Shown in pieces: positions 9,253 through 16,728 of a stretch of DNA of 64,000 nucleotides. The stretch comes from CAYFPS01 sp964345075 (GTDB lineage Bacteria; CAIWAD01): contig CAYFPS010000005.1 in the NCBI GenBank assembly GCA_964345075.1, positions 62,001-126,000 on the forward strand, read 5' to 3'. Every line of letters starts with the position of its first letter. The first letter of the stretch is position 1. The notes below the pieces were generated by a model. It searched no databases and had not been told where the DNA came from. It saw only the letters and a list, made by a program, of their open reading frames with translations. The translations under genes were made by a program, and so were the position numbers.

Positions 9253-9908
9253 TAAGGCACCGTCCAACGCTCGTCGGCCGCCTTCTCCAGCTTGACCAGT
9301 TCGGTTTCCACTTGCTGGCACTGCTTTCGAAAGTCACCGTCCGCAGGACATTCAATAGGATCGCCATAGAGTACAAGCGCACGGCTGAAGGGCCGCCACA
9401 GCTGAAAGCGATCCCAGGATCCAAACTGAATCGGTCGTTTTGCCGACCAGGTCATGGGAAGAATCACGGCACCGCTTTCCCGCGCAATCTGCACAACACC
9501 GGGCTTCAGGCGATGTCTGGGTCCTCTGGGACCGTCGGGCATGATTGCAGCCACTTCTCCCGGGTTCTTGAGCAGCTTGATCATGGCCAGCATGGCTTCC
9601 TTGCCGCCACGGCTGGTCGATCCGCGAATACTCCGAAAGCCCAACTTTTCAACTGTCCGCGTGATCATCTCGCCATCACGACTCTGGCTGATCATGGGCG
9701 TGATACCTTCGTTCACGTGTTGCAAAATGGGCAGGAGAAGGCGGCCGTGCCAGATGGCAATCAGCACGCTGCGGCCATCTGATCGAAGCCCCTCCAGCTT
9801 CTCCCTGCCTTCCGAATCAACCCTGACCAGCATGCGCAGTGTTTTAAAAAGCAGCCAGCCGAAGTTGACGGCCAGCCAGAGAACGAGCTTGCGGCGTAGC
9901 TGCTTCAT
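9252..9908 (-). CDS. DUF374-type lysophospholipid/lipid A acyltransferase-like protein
   Basis: A 218-residue protein of the DUF374 family, related to LPLAT acyltransferases. It has an N-terminal membrane-anchoring segment, the IAIWHGRLLLPI segment with the family histidine, SQSRDGE and the conserved IMPDGPRGPRHRLKPG block. Members often sit in lipid A or LPS gene clusters, as here between lpxB and lpxK, and are thought to acylate a lipid A or phospholipid intermediate; the exact reaction is not known from sequence. ATG at 9908 overlaps the lpxB stop (ATGA). Confidence 0.85.
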   Translation of the reverse strand: MKQLRRKLVLWLAVNFGWLLFKTLRMLVRVDSEGREKLEGLRSDGRSVLIAIWHGRLLLPILQHVNEGITPMISQSRDGEMITRTVEKLGFRSIRGSTSRGGKEAMLAMIKLLKNPGEVAAIMPDGPRGPRHRLKPGVVQIARESGAVILPMTWSAKRPIQFGSWDRFQLWRPFSRALVLYGDPIECPADGDFRKQCQQVETELVKLEKAADERWTVP

Positions 9909-11074
9909 TGTGTTGACCCAGTTGCCTGATCCCACTCATCGACAATCAGCTCGGCAGCGCGGCGCGATGCGCCAGGGCCAGCGAGCAGCTGGCGCACACG
10001 CGAGGCCAATTCACTTCCCTGATCCTGAAGCTTGCCCTTGCGAATGCGATCCAGGACCCAGTTGCTAAGGACAAGCCCATTTGCATCACGGTTGAGTCGC
10101 TCGGGAACCAGCTCTTCGTCTGCTGCCAGATTCACGGGACTGGCGTACTTGACCTTGACCACGCGCCGAACGATCAGGCTGGCCAGCCCATCCAGCCGGT
10201 AATACACCATGTGTGGCAGGCCTAATACAGCAGCCTCCAGACTGGCCGTACCGCTGGCCACGAGACCCAGATCGGCAGCAGCGATCAATTGATGATAATG
10301 ACCTTGTATCACGCGGATCCGCCTGAAAGGCACGAGTGCTTCCTGCCACTCGTTCAAGTCAAGATGCGCTGGGAACTGTAACACAACACGAACGCCATCC
10401 TGCTCCAGCATGCGCAGTGTATCGGCCAGCAGTGGAAGATGACGCTTGAGCTCGCCTTTGCGGCTGCCCGGCAGCATGAGCAGCAGCGGCTCTTCTCCTT
10501 CAAGCCCAAGATCGCGACGGGCCTCGTCTCGGGACGGTGTATCAGCTACCAGATCGAAGACAGGATGTCCGACAAACTCAGCCCTGCCGCCAACCCGTTT
10601 GTAATCCGGCTCCTCAAAGGGGAAAATCAGTGCTTGACGATCTGTGGCACGAGCAACTCGCTTCAGTCGTCCAGACTTCCAGGCCCAGTATTTTGGGCTG
10701 ATGTAATACAGGCTACGCAAGCCCAATTCATGGGAAAATTCAGCAAGCGGAAGATTGAAGCCGGGATAATCCACGAGCACGAGTTGAGACACTTCGCCGG
10801 ACTTCAGCAGCTCACGCAGCGATCGCCGTACACGCAGTATGCGTGGCAGCGCGCCGAGCACATCACCCAGCCCCATTGCTGCAAGATCGCTGCTGGAATG
10901 GATGATGCTTGCACCAGCCGCCTCAAGGGCCGGCCCGCCGACAGCGATCACATTCAGCTCAGGGCGAAGGGCAAGGAGCTCCTTCAGACAGGCAGCCGCA
11001 ATCTGGTCGCCCGAAGCCTCGCCGGCTACGATCAGGAGCTTGCCAGAAGCCTGATGCGGAATCTGGGCTGACAT
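9905..11074 (-). CDS. lpxB: Lipid-A-disaccharide synthase
   Basis: A 389-residue glycosyltransferase (GT19) that joins UDP-diacylglucosamine and lipid X into the lipid A disaccharide. It starts with the typical LLIVAGEASGDQIAAACLKEL and carries LVDYPGFNLPLAEF, YYISPKYWAWKSGR, PFEEPDYKR and LMLPGSRKGELKRHLP. ATG at 11074 lies one base after the nusB stop, which rules out the longer open frame that would overlap nusB. It is coupled downstream to the acyltransferase and lpxK. Confidence 0.95.
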   Translation of the reverse strand: MSAQIPHQASGKLLIVAGEASGDQIAAACLKELLALRPELNVIAVGGPALEAAGASIIHSSSDLAAMGLGDVLGALPRILRVRRSLRELLKSGEVSQLVLVDYPGFNLPLAEFSHELGLRSLYYISPKYWAWKSGRLKRVARATDRQALIFPFEEPDYKRVGGRAEFVGHPVFDLVADTPSRDEARRDLGLEGEEPLLLMLPGSRKGELKRHLPLLADTLRMLEQDGVRVVLQFPAHLDLNEWQEALVPFRRIRVIQGHYHQLIAAADLGLVASGTASLEAAVLGLPHMVYYRLDGLASLIVRRVVKVKYASPVNLAADEELVPERLNRDANGLVLSNWVLDRIRKGKLQDQGSELASRVRQLLAGPGASRRAAELIVDEWDQATGSTQ

Positions 11075-11075
11075 C

Positions 11076-11558
11076 TCAGTCGGCGTATTGCTCCCGCAGG
11101 GCCTTGATATCGTTCTTGACAGCATCGAGAATGCCGTTGACGAACTTGCCGCTGTTATCCGTGGAGTACTTCTTGGCGATTTCAATGGCCTCGTTGATCG
11201 AGACCTTTTCGGGAATGTCGGGGAAGTGCAGCATCTCGGAGATTCCGATGCGCAGAATGATCCGGTCCAGTCGGGCGATTCGCTCCAGATCCCACTTATG
11301 GGCACGCTGGGCAATAATCTCGTCGATCACCTCTGTATCACGAATCGTCTTGACAACGATATCCCGCAAAAAGCGGGCGTGCAGGCTCTCCTTGTCAAGC
11401 ACGGGATCCGGCAGCGGATCTTCCGGTCCGAGGTCCAGCTCAATTCGCTGCTGAAGGACACGCACGCGATCCATCACTTCGCTAAGGGGAAGCCCGGAAA
11501 CAGCCTGGGCATAAAGAATGAGTACAGCTGTCTCACGAGCTGAGCGTCTGGATATCAC
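11076..11558 (-). CDS. nusB: Transcription antitermination factor NusB
   Basis: A 160-residue all-helical NusB. The N-terminal SARETAVLILYAQAVSG and the C-terminal FPDIPEKVSINEAIEIAKKYSTDNSGKFVNGILD region (positions near residues 105-140) are diagnostic. NusB with NusE binds boxA RNA in antitermination of rRNA transcription. The GTG start at 11558 has GGAGGTG six bases upstream. It is the first gene of the coupled run that continues through lpxB to the Mo-hydroxylases. Confidence 0.95.
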   Translation of the reverse strand: MISRRSARETAVLILYAQAVSGLPLSEVMDRVRVLQQRIELDLGPEDPLPDPVLDKESLHARFLRDIVVKTIRDTEVIDEIIAQRAHKWDLERIARLDRIILRIGISEMLHFPDIPEKVSINEAIEIAKKYSTDNSGKFVNGILDAVKNDIKALREQYAD

Positions 11559-11585
11559 AGAACACCTCCGATCAGGCGATTCAAA

Positions 11586-12692
11586 TCAACCGTCAATCAA
11601 CTTCTTTGCAATCAGCTCGGAGATGTTTTCCGTGCCGCCACCAATCAACTCCATGGCCCTGGAATCACGCATGTAGCGCTCGGCGTGATACTCCCGGCTG
11701 TAGCCGTATCCACCGTGTATCTGCACGCATTCGCGGCCACAGTAGGCCGCTCCGCGGGCTCCTGAAACCTGGGCCATGCGCGCCAGACGCTCGGACTCAT
11801 CCAGTCGGGCATTGGTCATGCAGGACGCCGACCTGTACAAGATCGAACGAAGACTCTCTTCTGCAATGCGCATTTCGACCAGCTTGAAACGAATCGCCTC
11901 GAACTGGTTGATCGTGCGACCAAACTGCTCGCGCTCAGCCGCGTAATCCCGGCTCAGTTCAACCATTCCACGCATCATGCCAAGCGACACGGCCGCCCAG
12001 CCCAGATGACTGGCAATCCGGACTTCCTGTGGAAAGCGCTCCTTAAGCACCAAAGCACAGGAGGTGCTCAGCTCTGCATCCCGCAGTGTCATCTGCTGAA
12101 TTCCAGCTGTGCGCAACCCGAGCAGACGGGGCGATTTATCTCGTGATACACCCTCCTGATCAAGGTGCAAGAGGTAACCACAGTGGCCCTTGTCATTATT
12201 CAGACCAACCAGCAGCATGTCGGCCGTTTCACCGCCCGTGATCCAGCGCAGCGTTCCACTGGCGCGAATCTTCCCACCTTCCGCCTTGATCTCAAGCGGG
12301 TTGGCCGGATCCCAGGCCGAAGCCCAGGCGATTTGACGCTCGCCGGCACAGACGGCGGCAAAGCCTTCTGCATCTTCTCCGCTCTTGCAGGCGTCGAAGA
12401 GCATGAGGCTGCCAAAAACGTTCTGGTGTGATACAATCAGCGCAATCGCAGGATCCACCACGGCCAGTTGTTCAATGGCAAGCACGAAACTTAAAGCATC
12501 CAGCCCCATGCCGCCGGCCTCTTCCGGAACAAGCAGCGAGGCAAAGCCCATCTCGTAGAGCTGGCTCAATTCCTCTTTGGCCATCCGGTAGTTTTCTTCG
12601 CGATCACGAATGCCCGGCAGCAGGACATCCCGTGCAAACTTGCCGGTCATCTCTTGAATGGCCTGCTGCTCTTCGCTCAGTCGAAAATCCAC
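11586..12692 (-). CDS. Acyl-CoA dehydrogenase
   Basis: A 368-residue acyl-CoA dehydrogenase with the complete family layout: N-terminal helical domain, middle beta domain, and C-terminal helices. The FAD-contacting EREQFGRTINQFEAIRFKL segment is intact, and GGYGYSREYHAERYMRDSR contains the Glu that aligns with the usual catalytic base. It oxidises an acyl-CoA to its 2-enoyl-CoA with transfer to ETF; chain length cannot be told. The GTG at 12692 has a perfect GGAGG just upstream. It lies downstream of thiolase and hbd, fitting a beta-oxidation or butyrate-type pathway. Confidence 0.93.
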   Translation of the reverse strand: MDFRLSEEQQAIQEMTGKFARDVLLPGIRDREENYRMAKEELSQLYEMGFASLLVPEEAGGMGLDALSFVLAIEQLAVVDPAIALIVSHQNVFGSLMLFDACKSGEDAEGFAAVCAGERQIAWASAWDPANPLEIKAEGGKIRASGTLRWITGGETADMLLVGLNNDKGHCGYLLHLDQEGVSRDKSPRLLGLRTAGIQQMTLRDAELSTSCALVLKERFPQEVRIASHLGWAAVSLGMMRGMVELSRDYAAEREQFGRTINQFEAIRFKLVEMRIAEESLRSILYRSASCMTNARLDESERLARMAQVSGARGAAYCGRECVQIHGGYGYSREYHAERYMRDSRAMELIGGGTENISELIAKKLIDG

Positions 12693-12708
12693 TTTTCCTC
12701 CAGGGGAA

Positions 12709-12739
12709 TCTGGCGGGGGCCCAGAAGACCCCCGCCAGA
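12709..12739 (-). terminator. Intercistronic hairpin between hbd and acyl-CoA dehydrogenase
   Basis: A perfect 11-bp inverted repeat (TCTGGCGGGGG with its complement, 9-base loop) lies directly after the hbd stop and before the ribosome-binding site of the next gene. No U-tract follows, so it is a weak candidate for an intrinsic terminator and a better one for an mRNA processing or stability element that sets different levels for the two genes. Confidence 0.5.
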
Positions 12740-12742
12740 TCA

Positions 12743-13594
12743 TCAGGCGTAATCGTAGAAGCCGCGGCCGGATTTACGACCGAGGTGTCCGGCGGCAACC
12801 ATTTTGCGCAGCAGCGGACAGGGACGATACTTGGGATCACCCAGTCCATCGTGCAGCACTTCCAGAATGGCCAGACAGACATCAAGTCCGATAAAGTCGG
12901 CCAGGGTCAGCGGTCCCATCGGGTGCGCCATGCCGAGCTTCATGATGCCGTCGATCGCTTCGCGAGTGGCAACGCCCTCGTGCAGGGCGAAAACCGCTTC
13001 GTTGATCATCGGCATCAGGATGCGGTTGGCGACAAAACCTGGATAGTCTTCACTGGCCAGCGGTGTCTTTTCCAGCTTCTCGCAGGTGAAAAGAACCAGG
13101 TCGAGGGTCGCTTGACTGGTGTCGTGTCCCTTGATCACCTCAACCAGCTTCATCATCGGCACCGGATTCATGAAGTGCATGCCGATCACCTTTTCCGGGC
13201 GGCCGGTAGCGGTGGCAATTTCCGTGATACTGATGCTGCTCGTGTTACTTGCCAGCACCGTCTCGGGATTGGCAACCTTGGCCAGCTCACGGAAAATCTT
13301 GAGCTTGAGCTCCTTGTTTTCCGTGGCCGCCTCGACCACCAGAAAAGAGTCCTTGCAGGCGGCAAGGTCACTGCCGGCCGTGATGTTCTTCAGCGCGGCA
13401 TCGGCCTGTTCCTGGCTGATCTTTTCCTTGGAAACTTCGCGGGCAAGATTCTTGCCGATGGTGGCCATTGCCTTTTCCAGCTGAGGGGCGCTAACATCCA
13501 CCAGCGCCACCTGATATCCGAATTTGGCGAAGACATGAGCAATGCCGTTGCCCATTGTACCTGCGCCGATTACTGTTACATGCTGCGTGTTCAT
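12743..13594 (-). CDS. hbd: 3-hydroxybutyryl-CoA (3-hydroxyacyl-CoA) dehydrogenase
   Basis: A 283-residue NAD(P)-dependent dehydrogenase with the N-terminal Rossmann motif VIGAGTMGNGIAHVFA, the active-site histidine in MHFMNPVPMMKLVEVI, and the C-terminal helical domain ending in GRKSGRGFYDYA. It interconverts acetoacetyl-CoA and 3-hydroxybutyryl-CoA or similar acyl-CoAs. It overlaps the thiolase stop by four bases (ATGA), so the two are coupled. No crotonase gene is visible next to it. Confidence 0.93.
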   Translation of the reverse strand: MNTQHVTVIGAGTMGNGIAHVFAKFGYQVALVDVSAPQLEKAMATIGKNLAREVSKEKISQEQADAALKNITAGSDLAACKDSFLVVEAATENKELKLKIFRELAKVANPETVLASNTSSISITEIATATGRPEKVIGMHFMNPVPMMKLVEVIKGHDTSQATLDLVLFTCEKLEKTPLASEDYPGFVANRILMPMINEAVFALHEGVATREAIDGIMKLGMAHPMGPLTLADFIGLDVCLAILEVLHDGLGDPKYRPCPLLRKMVAAGHLGRKSGRGFYDYA

Positions 13595-14772
13595 GCTTTT
13601 CTCTCCACAATCATTGCCACGGCTTCACCGCCACCGATGCACAGGCTGGCCAGTCCGCGCTTCGCGTTCATGTCTTCCATCTCATGCAGCAGGGTCACAA
13701 GTATACGTGTGCCCGATGCGCCAATCGGATGCCCCAGACTGACAGCGCCACCTCGGGGGTTAACCTTGGCGGCATCCAGCTCCAACAGGCGCTCATTGGC
13801 CAGTGATACAACACTGAAGGCTTCGTTGATTTCAAAGACATCAATATCGCCCAGCGCGAGCTCGGCCTTCTTAAGGGCATTGTTGATGCTTGCCGCGGGG
13901 GCCGTGGTAAACCATTCGGGCTTCTGGGCGGCACCGGCCTGTGATACAATAGTAGCCATTGGCGCGAGACCCAGCTCGGCGGCCTTGCTGGCACTCATCA
14001 CCAGAACAGCGGCAGCTCCATCATTGATACTTGATGCATTGCCAGCGGTAACTGTTCCCTCGCGATCAAAGGCGGGACGCAGCGCAGCCAGTTTGTCCGG
14101 GCGTCCGCGACCGGGCTCTTCGTCGGAATCGACCACAATCGGATCGCCCTTGCGCTGGGGAATGCTCACCGGAACAATCTCGCGCTTGAAGTGTCCGGCC
14201 TCGATGCTGGCAACCGAGCGGCGGTAGGATTCGGCCGCAAAGGCGTCCTGATCTTCGCGGCTGATCTGCATTTCCTTTGCGCAAATCTCGGCCGCATTGC
14301 CCATGTGGAAATTGTTGTAGACATCCCACAGACCGTCGTGAACCATGCCGTCCAGCACCTTGCCATGACCCAGTCGCATGCCGTTACGGCCACCGGGCAG
14401 GTAGTACGGAACCTGGGTCATGTTCTCCATGCCGCCAGCGACGATTACTTCCGCGTCACCAGCCATGATGGCCTGAGCGGCCAGCATCACGGATTTCAGG
14501 CCGCTTCCGCAGACCTTGTTGATGGTAGTGCATGCCACCTGCTCGGGCAGTCCGGCAAAAATTGCGGCCTGACGGGCGGGCGCCTGGCCTTCCCCGGCAG
14601 GCAGCACATTGCCCATGATGACTTCGTCCACCTGATCCGGTGATACACCAGCCCTCTCAAGTACGGCCTTGATGGCAATGGCACCGAGGCGGGGCGCGGG
14701 GATCTCAGCCAGCGCTCCATTGAAGGATCCAATCGGCGTGCGTGCCGCGGATACGATCACAACTTCATTCAT
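13591..14772 (-). CDS. Acetyl-CoA C-acetyltransferase (thiolase)
   Basis: A 393-residue thiolase. The nucleophilic Cys is in NKVCGSGLKSVMLAA, the catalytic His in LGHPIGASGTRI, and the second Cys in LCIGGGEAVAMI. The length is typical of biosynthetic or degradative acetoacetyl-CoA thiolases. ATG at 14772 has a strong AGGAGGAG upstream. It is the first gene of the thiolase-hbd-acyl-CoA dehydrogenase set. Three GTGATACA copies lie within it (13803, 13941, 14640). Confidence 0.94.
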   Translation of the reverse strand: MNEVVIVSAARTPIGSFNGALAEIPAPRLGAIAIKAVLERAGVSPDQVDEVIMGNVLPAGEGQAPARQAAIFAGLPEQVACTTINKVCGSGLKSVMLAAQAIMAGDAEVIVAGGMENMTQVPYYLPGGRNGMRLGHGKVLDGMVHDGLWDVYNNFHMGNAAEICAKEMQISREDQDAFAAESYRRSVASIEAGHFKREIVPVSIPQRKGDPIVVDSDEEPGRGRPDKLAALRPAFDREGTVTAGNASSINDGAAAVLVMSASKAAELGLAPMATIVSQAGAAQKPEWFTTAPAASINNALKKAELALGDIDVFEINEAFSVVSLANERLLELDAAKVNPRGGAVSLGHPIGASGTRILVTLLHEMEDMNAKRGLASLCIGGGEAVAMIVERKA

Positions 14773-14797
14773 GATTCGGCTCCTCCTGTCTATCGGG

Positions 14798-15592
14798 TCA
14801 CGCTGCTCCAAGGAAACAGTTTCCCTTGTTTGCGTGATACAAATAATAACTCAGGCTGTCCTTCATAGAGGCCAGCTCCTGTCGTCTCGGCAATGCTCGC
14901 TCGGGGTCCACATCCGAGGATGTCCTGAATCCCGGCAGAAAACAGGCTCCCAGCGAAAGCAGATCACCTGCCAGCAGCAGGCTCTGTCCACGGTCCGTCT
15001 GGCGATCAAGGCTGAAGAATTCACCGTCTTCCCCACGCAGGAATTCGGCTTCGCCAGCAAGCACAATCTGGTGACCGGGCGTGTGACCACCGGTGTGATA
15101 CACATGAACAACTTCATCCAGACCCCAGTCACCGTGATGCATGATTGTGTTCGTCGACTCGCCCAGCCAGTCCAAAAGGTACTCGTTGACGAAGCGCTCA
15201 CCGCCTCTGGCCACGCGCTCAAGCCCCTTCCACAGGGCAAGCTCCTGGATATGGATGCGGGCATTGGGAAAGAGCGCCTGATCCCGCTCACGGTCCAGAA
15301 CACCGGAAGCGTGATCGTCATGCAGGTGCGTCAGAATGATATCGCTCACATCATCGAACCACAGTCCCAGTTCCTGCAGGTGATCGGCCAGATCCAACTC
15401 CGGCTTTTGCCAGGCAACACCTTCCACGCGATGCTCCAGACCCGGATCGAAACCGGCATCCACCAGGATCACGCGAGTGTCTGTCTTCAGCAGACAAGGA
15501 CCTACCGGCAGCAGGATGCGCTTGCCACTCGACCGTTCGATCCGCAGGCGGCCCATGTCCAGCCTGTGTGCCTCAAAGAGCGCAAAGTCCAC
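14798..15592 (-). CDS. MBL-fold metallo-hydrolase
   Basis: A 264-residue metallo-beta-lactamase-fold protein. The metal ligands are visible as THLHDDHASG (HxHxDH), HTGGHTPGHQ and LLAGD. It resembles bacterial lactonase or thioesterase-like hydrolases that sit near acyl-CoA genes; the substrate is not determinable. The GTG start at 15592 overlaps the stop of the acyl-CoA dehydrogenase upstream, so it is coupled to it. Confidence 0.88.
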   Translation of the reverse strand: MDFALFEAHRLDMGRLRIERSSGKRILLPVGPCLLKTDTRVILVDAGFDPGLEHRVEGVAWQKPELDLADHLQELGLWFDDVSDIILTHLHDDHASGVLDRERDQALFPNARIHIQELALWKGLERVARGGERFVNEYLLDWLGESTNTIMHHGDWGLDEVVHVYHTGGHTPGHQIVLAGEAEFLRGEDGEFFSLDRQTDRGQSLLLAGDLLSLGACFLPGFRTSSDVDPERALPRRQELASMKDSLSYYLYHANKGNCFLGAA

Positions 15593-16704
15593 TAACGGGT
15601 GCCCAGCAGCTGTCTGGAAATGACCAGACGCTGAACCTCGCTGGTGCCCTCACCAATCTCGCAGAGCTTGGCATCACGCCAGATGCGCTCCGAGTTGTAG
15701 TGGTTGCTGTAACCCGCGCTGGAAAGCAGCTGAATGGCGCGATCCGCACACCAGCTGGCCGCCTCGCTGGCTGCCAGTTTGGCCATTGCACCGGCCAGCA
15801 TGTAATCTTCACCGGCGTCCTTGGCGCGCGCGGCCTTGTATACAAGCTCGCGTGCAGACTCGATCTTGACGGCCATATCGGCGATGTAGAACTGGTGACT
15901 CTGCCTGAGCTTGATTCCCCGGCACTGCGTGAGTACCTCATCCAGCGCGCCCTGAGCCAGACCAAGTGACATGGCACCAATTGAAATGCGACCGCCATTA
16001 AGCGTTTTCAGCATCTGCTTGAAGCCTTCGCCACGCTTGCCCAGAACAGCATCTTCAGCCAGTTCCAGTTTTTCAAGAGCAAGGGCATGTGTGTCACTGC
16101 CCTTCAGGCCCATCTTCTTCTCGCAGGGACCCATTGTGTAGCCCGGTGCGTCCTTCTCCACAAGAAAACAGGTGATTTCTTTCTTCTCCGGGTCGGTCAC
16201 GGCGGTGAAGATCAGCACATCGGCAAAGGCTGCGTTCGTGATCCACATCTTGGAACCATTGACCTCCCAGCGCCCGTCCTTCAGGACGGCCCGCGTGCGA
16301 GTACCGCCGGCATCGGAGCCGGCTCCAGGCTCGGTCAACCCAAAGGCGCCGAGTGTATCACCGCTGCAAAGACGGGGCAGCCACTTCTGCTTCTGCGCTT
16401 CGCTGCCAAACATGTAAATGGGATTGGTGCCCAGACTGGTATGAGCGGCCAGCGTGATACCCGTGCTGCCACAGGCGCGGCTGACTTCTTCCACGGCAAT
16501 CGCGTAACTCAGCGTATCCATTCCCCCGCCGCCAACTTCAGCGGGATAGGGAATGCCCATCAGGCCCAGCTCTTTCATCCGTGATACAAGATCAAGCGGA
16601 AAGGCCTCGTCCAGATCAATCTGGCGGGCGCGCGGCTTCACTTCCTGCTGGGCGAATTCATTGACCAGTTTGCGAAAGGCGTCATGGTCGATCTTGTGAC
16701 TCAT
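15592..16704 (-). CDS. Acyl-CoA dehydrogenase with altered active-site segments
   Basis: A 370-residue acyl-CoA dehydrogenase family protein. The middle domain (FGLTEPGAGSDAGGTRTRAV, WITNAAFADV) and the C-terminal CEIGEGTSEVQRLVISRQLLG are intact. Two features depart from the family. The segment between QGALDEV and YIADMAV is about 7 residues shorter than in short-chain acyl-CoA dehydrogenases and lacks the ER-QFG motif that contacts FAD. The position of the usual catalytic Glu in the GY-TE-P-ER motif is a His (GYSNHYNSER). The frame is open throughout, so these are either real divergence or a compensated pair of indels. Start ATG at 16704 with a weak upstream site. Confidence 0.88.
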   Translation of the reverse strand: MSHKIDHDAFRKLVNEFAQQEVKPRARQIDLDEAFPLDLVSRMKELGLMGIPYPAEVGGGGMDTLSYAIAVEEVSRACGSTGITLAAHTSLGTNPIYMFGSEAQKQKWLPRLCSGDTLGAFGLTEPGAGSDAGGTRTRAVLKDGRWEVNGSKMWITNAAFADVLIFTAVTDPEKKEITCFLVEKDAPGYTMGPCEKKMGLKGSDTHALALEKLELAEDAVLGKRGEGFKQMLKTLNGGRISIGAMSLGLAQGALDEVLTQCRGIKLRQSHQFYIADMAVKIESARELVYKAARAKDAGEDYMLAGAMAKLAASEAASWCADRAIQLLSSAGYSNHYNSERIWRDAKLCEIGEGTSEVQRLVISRQLLGTR

Positions 16705-16728
16705 GCGGATCTCCTGTCCGATCGAAGT

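Noticed and set aside
12428..14227. A 599-codon plus-strand open frame
   Set aside because: Antisense to hbd and thiolase, both with complete catalytic motifs. No family resemblance or ribosome-binding site.
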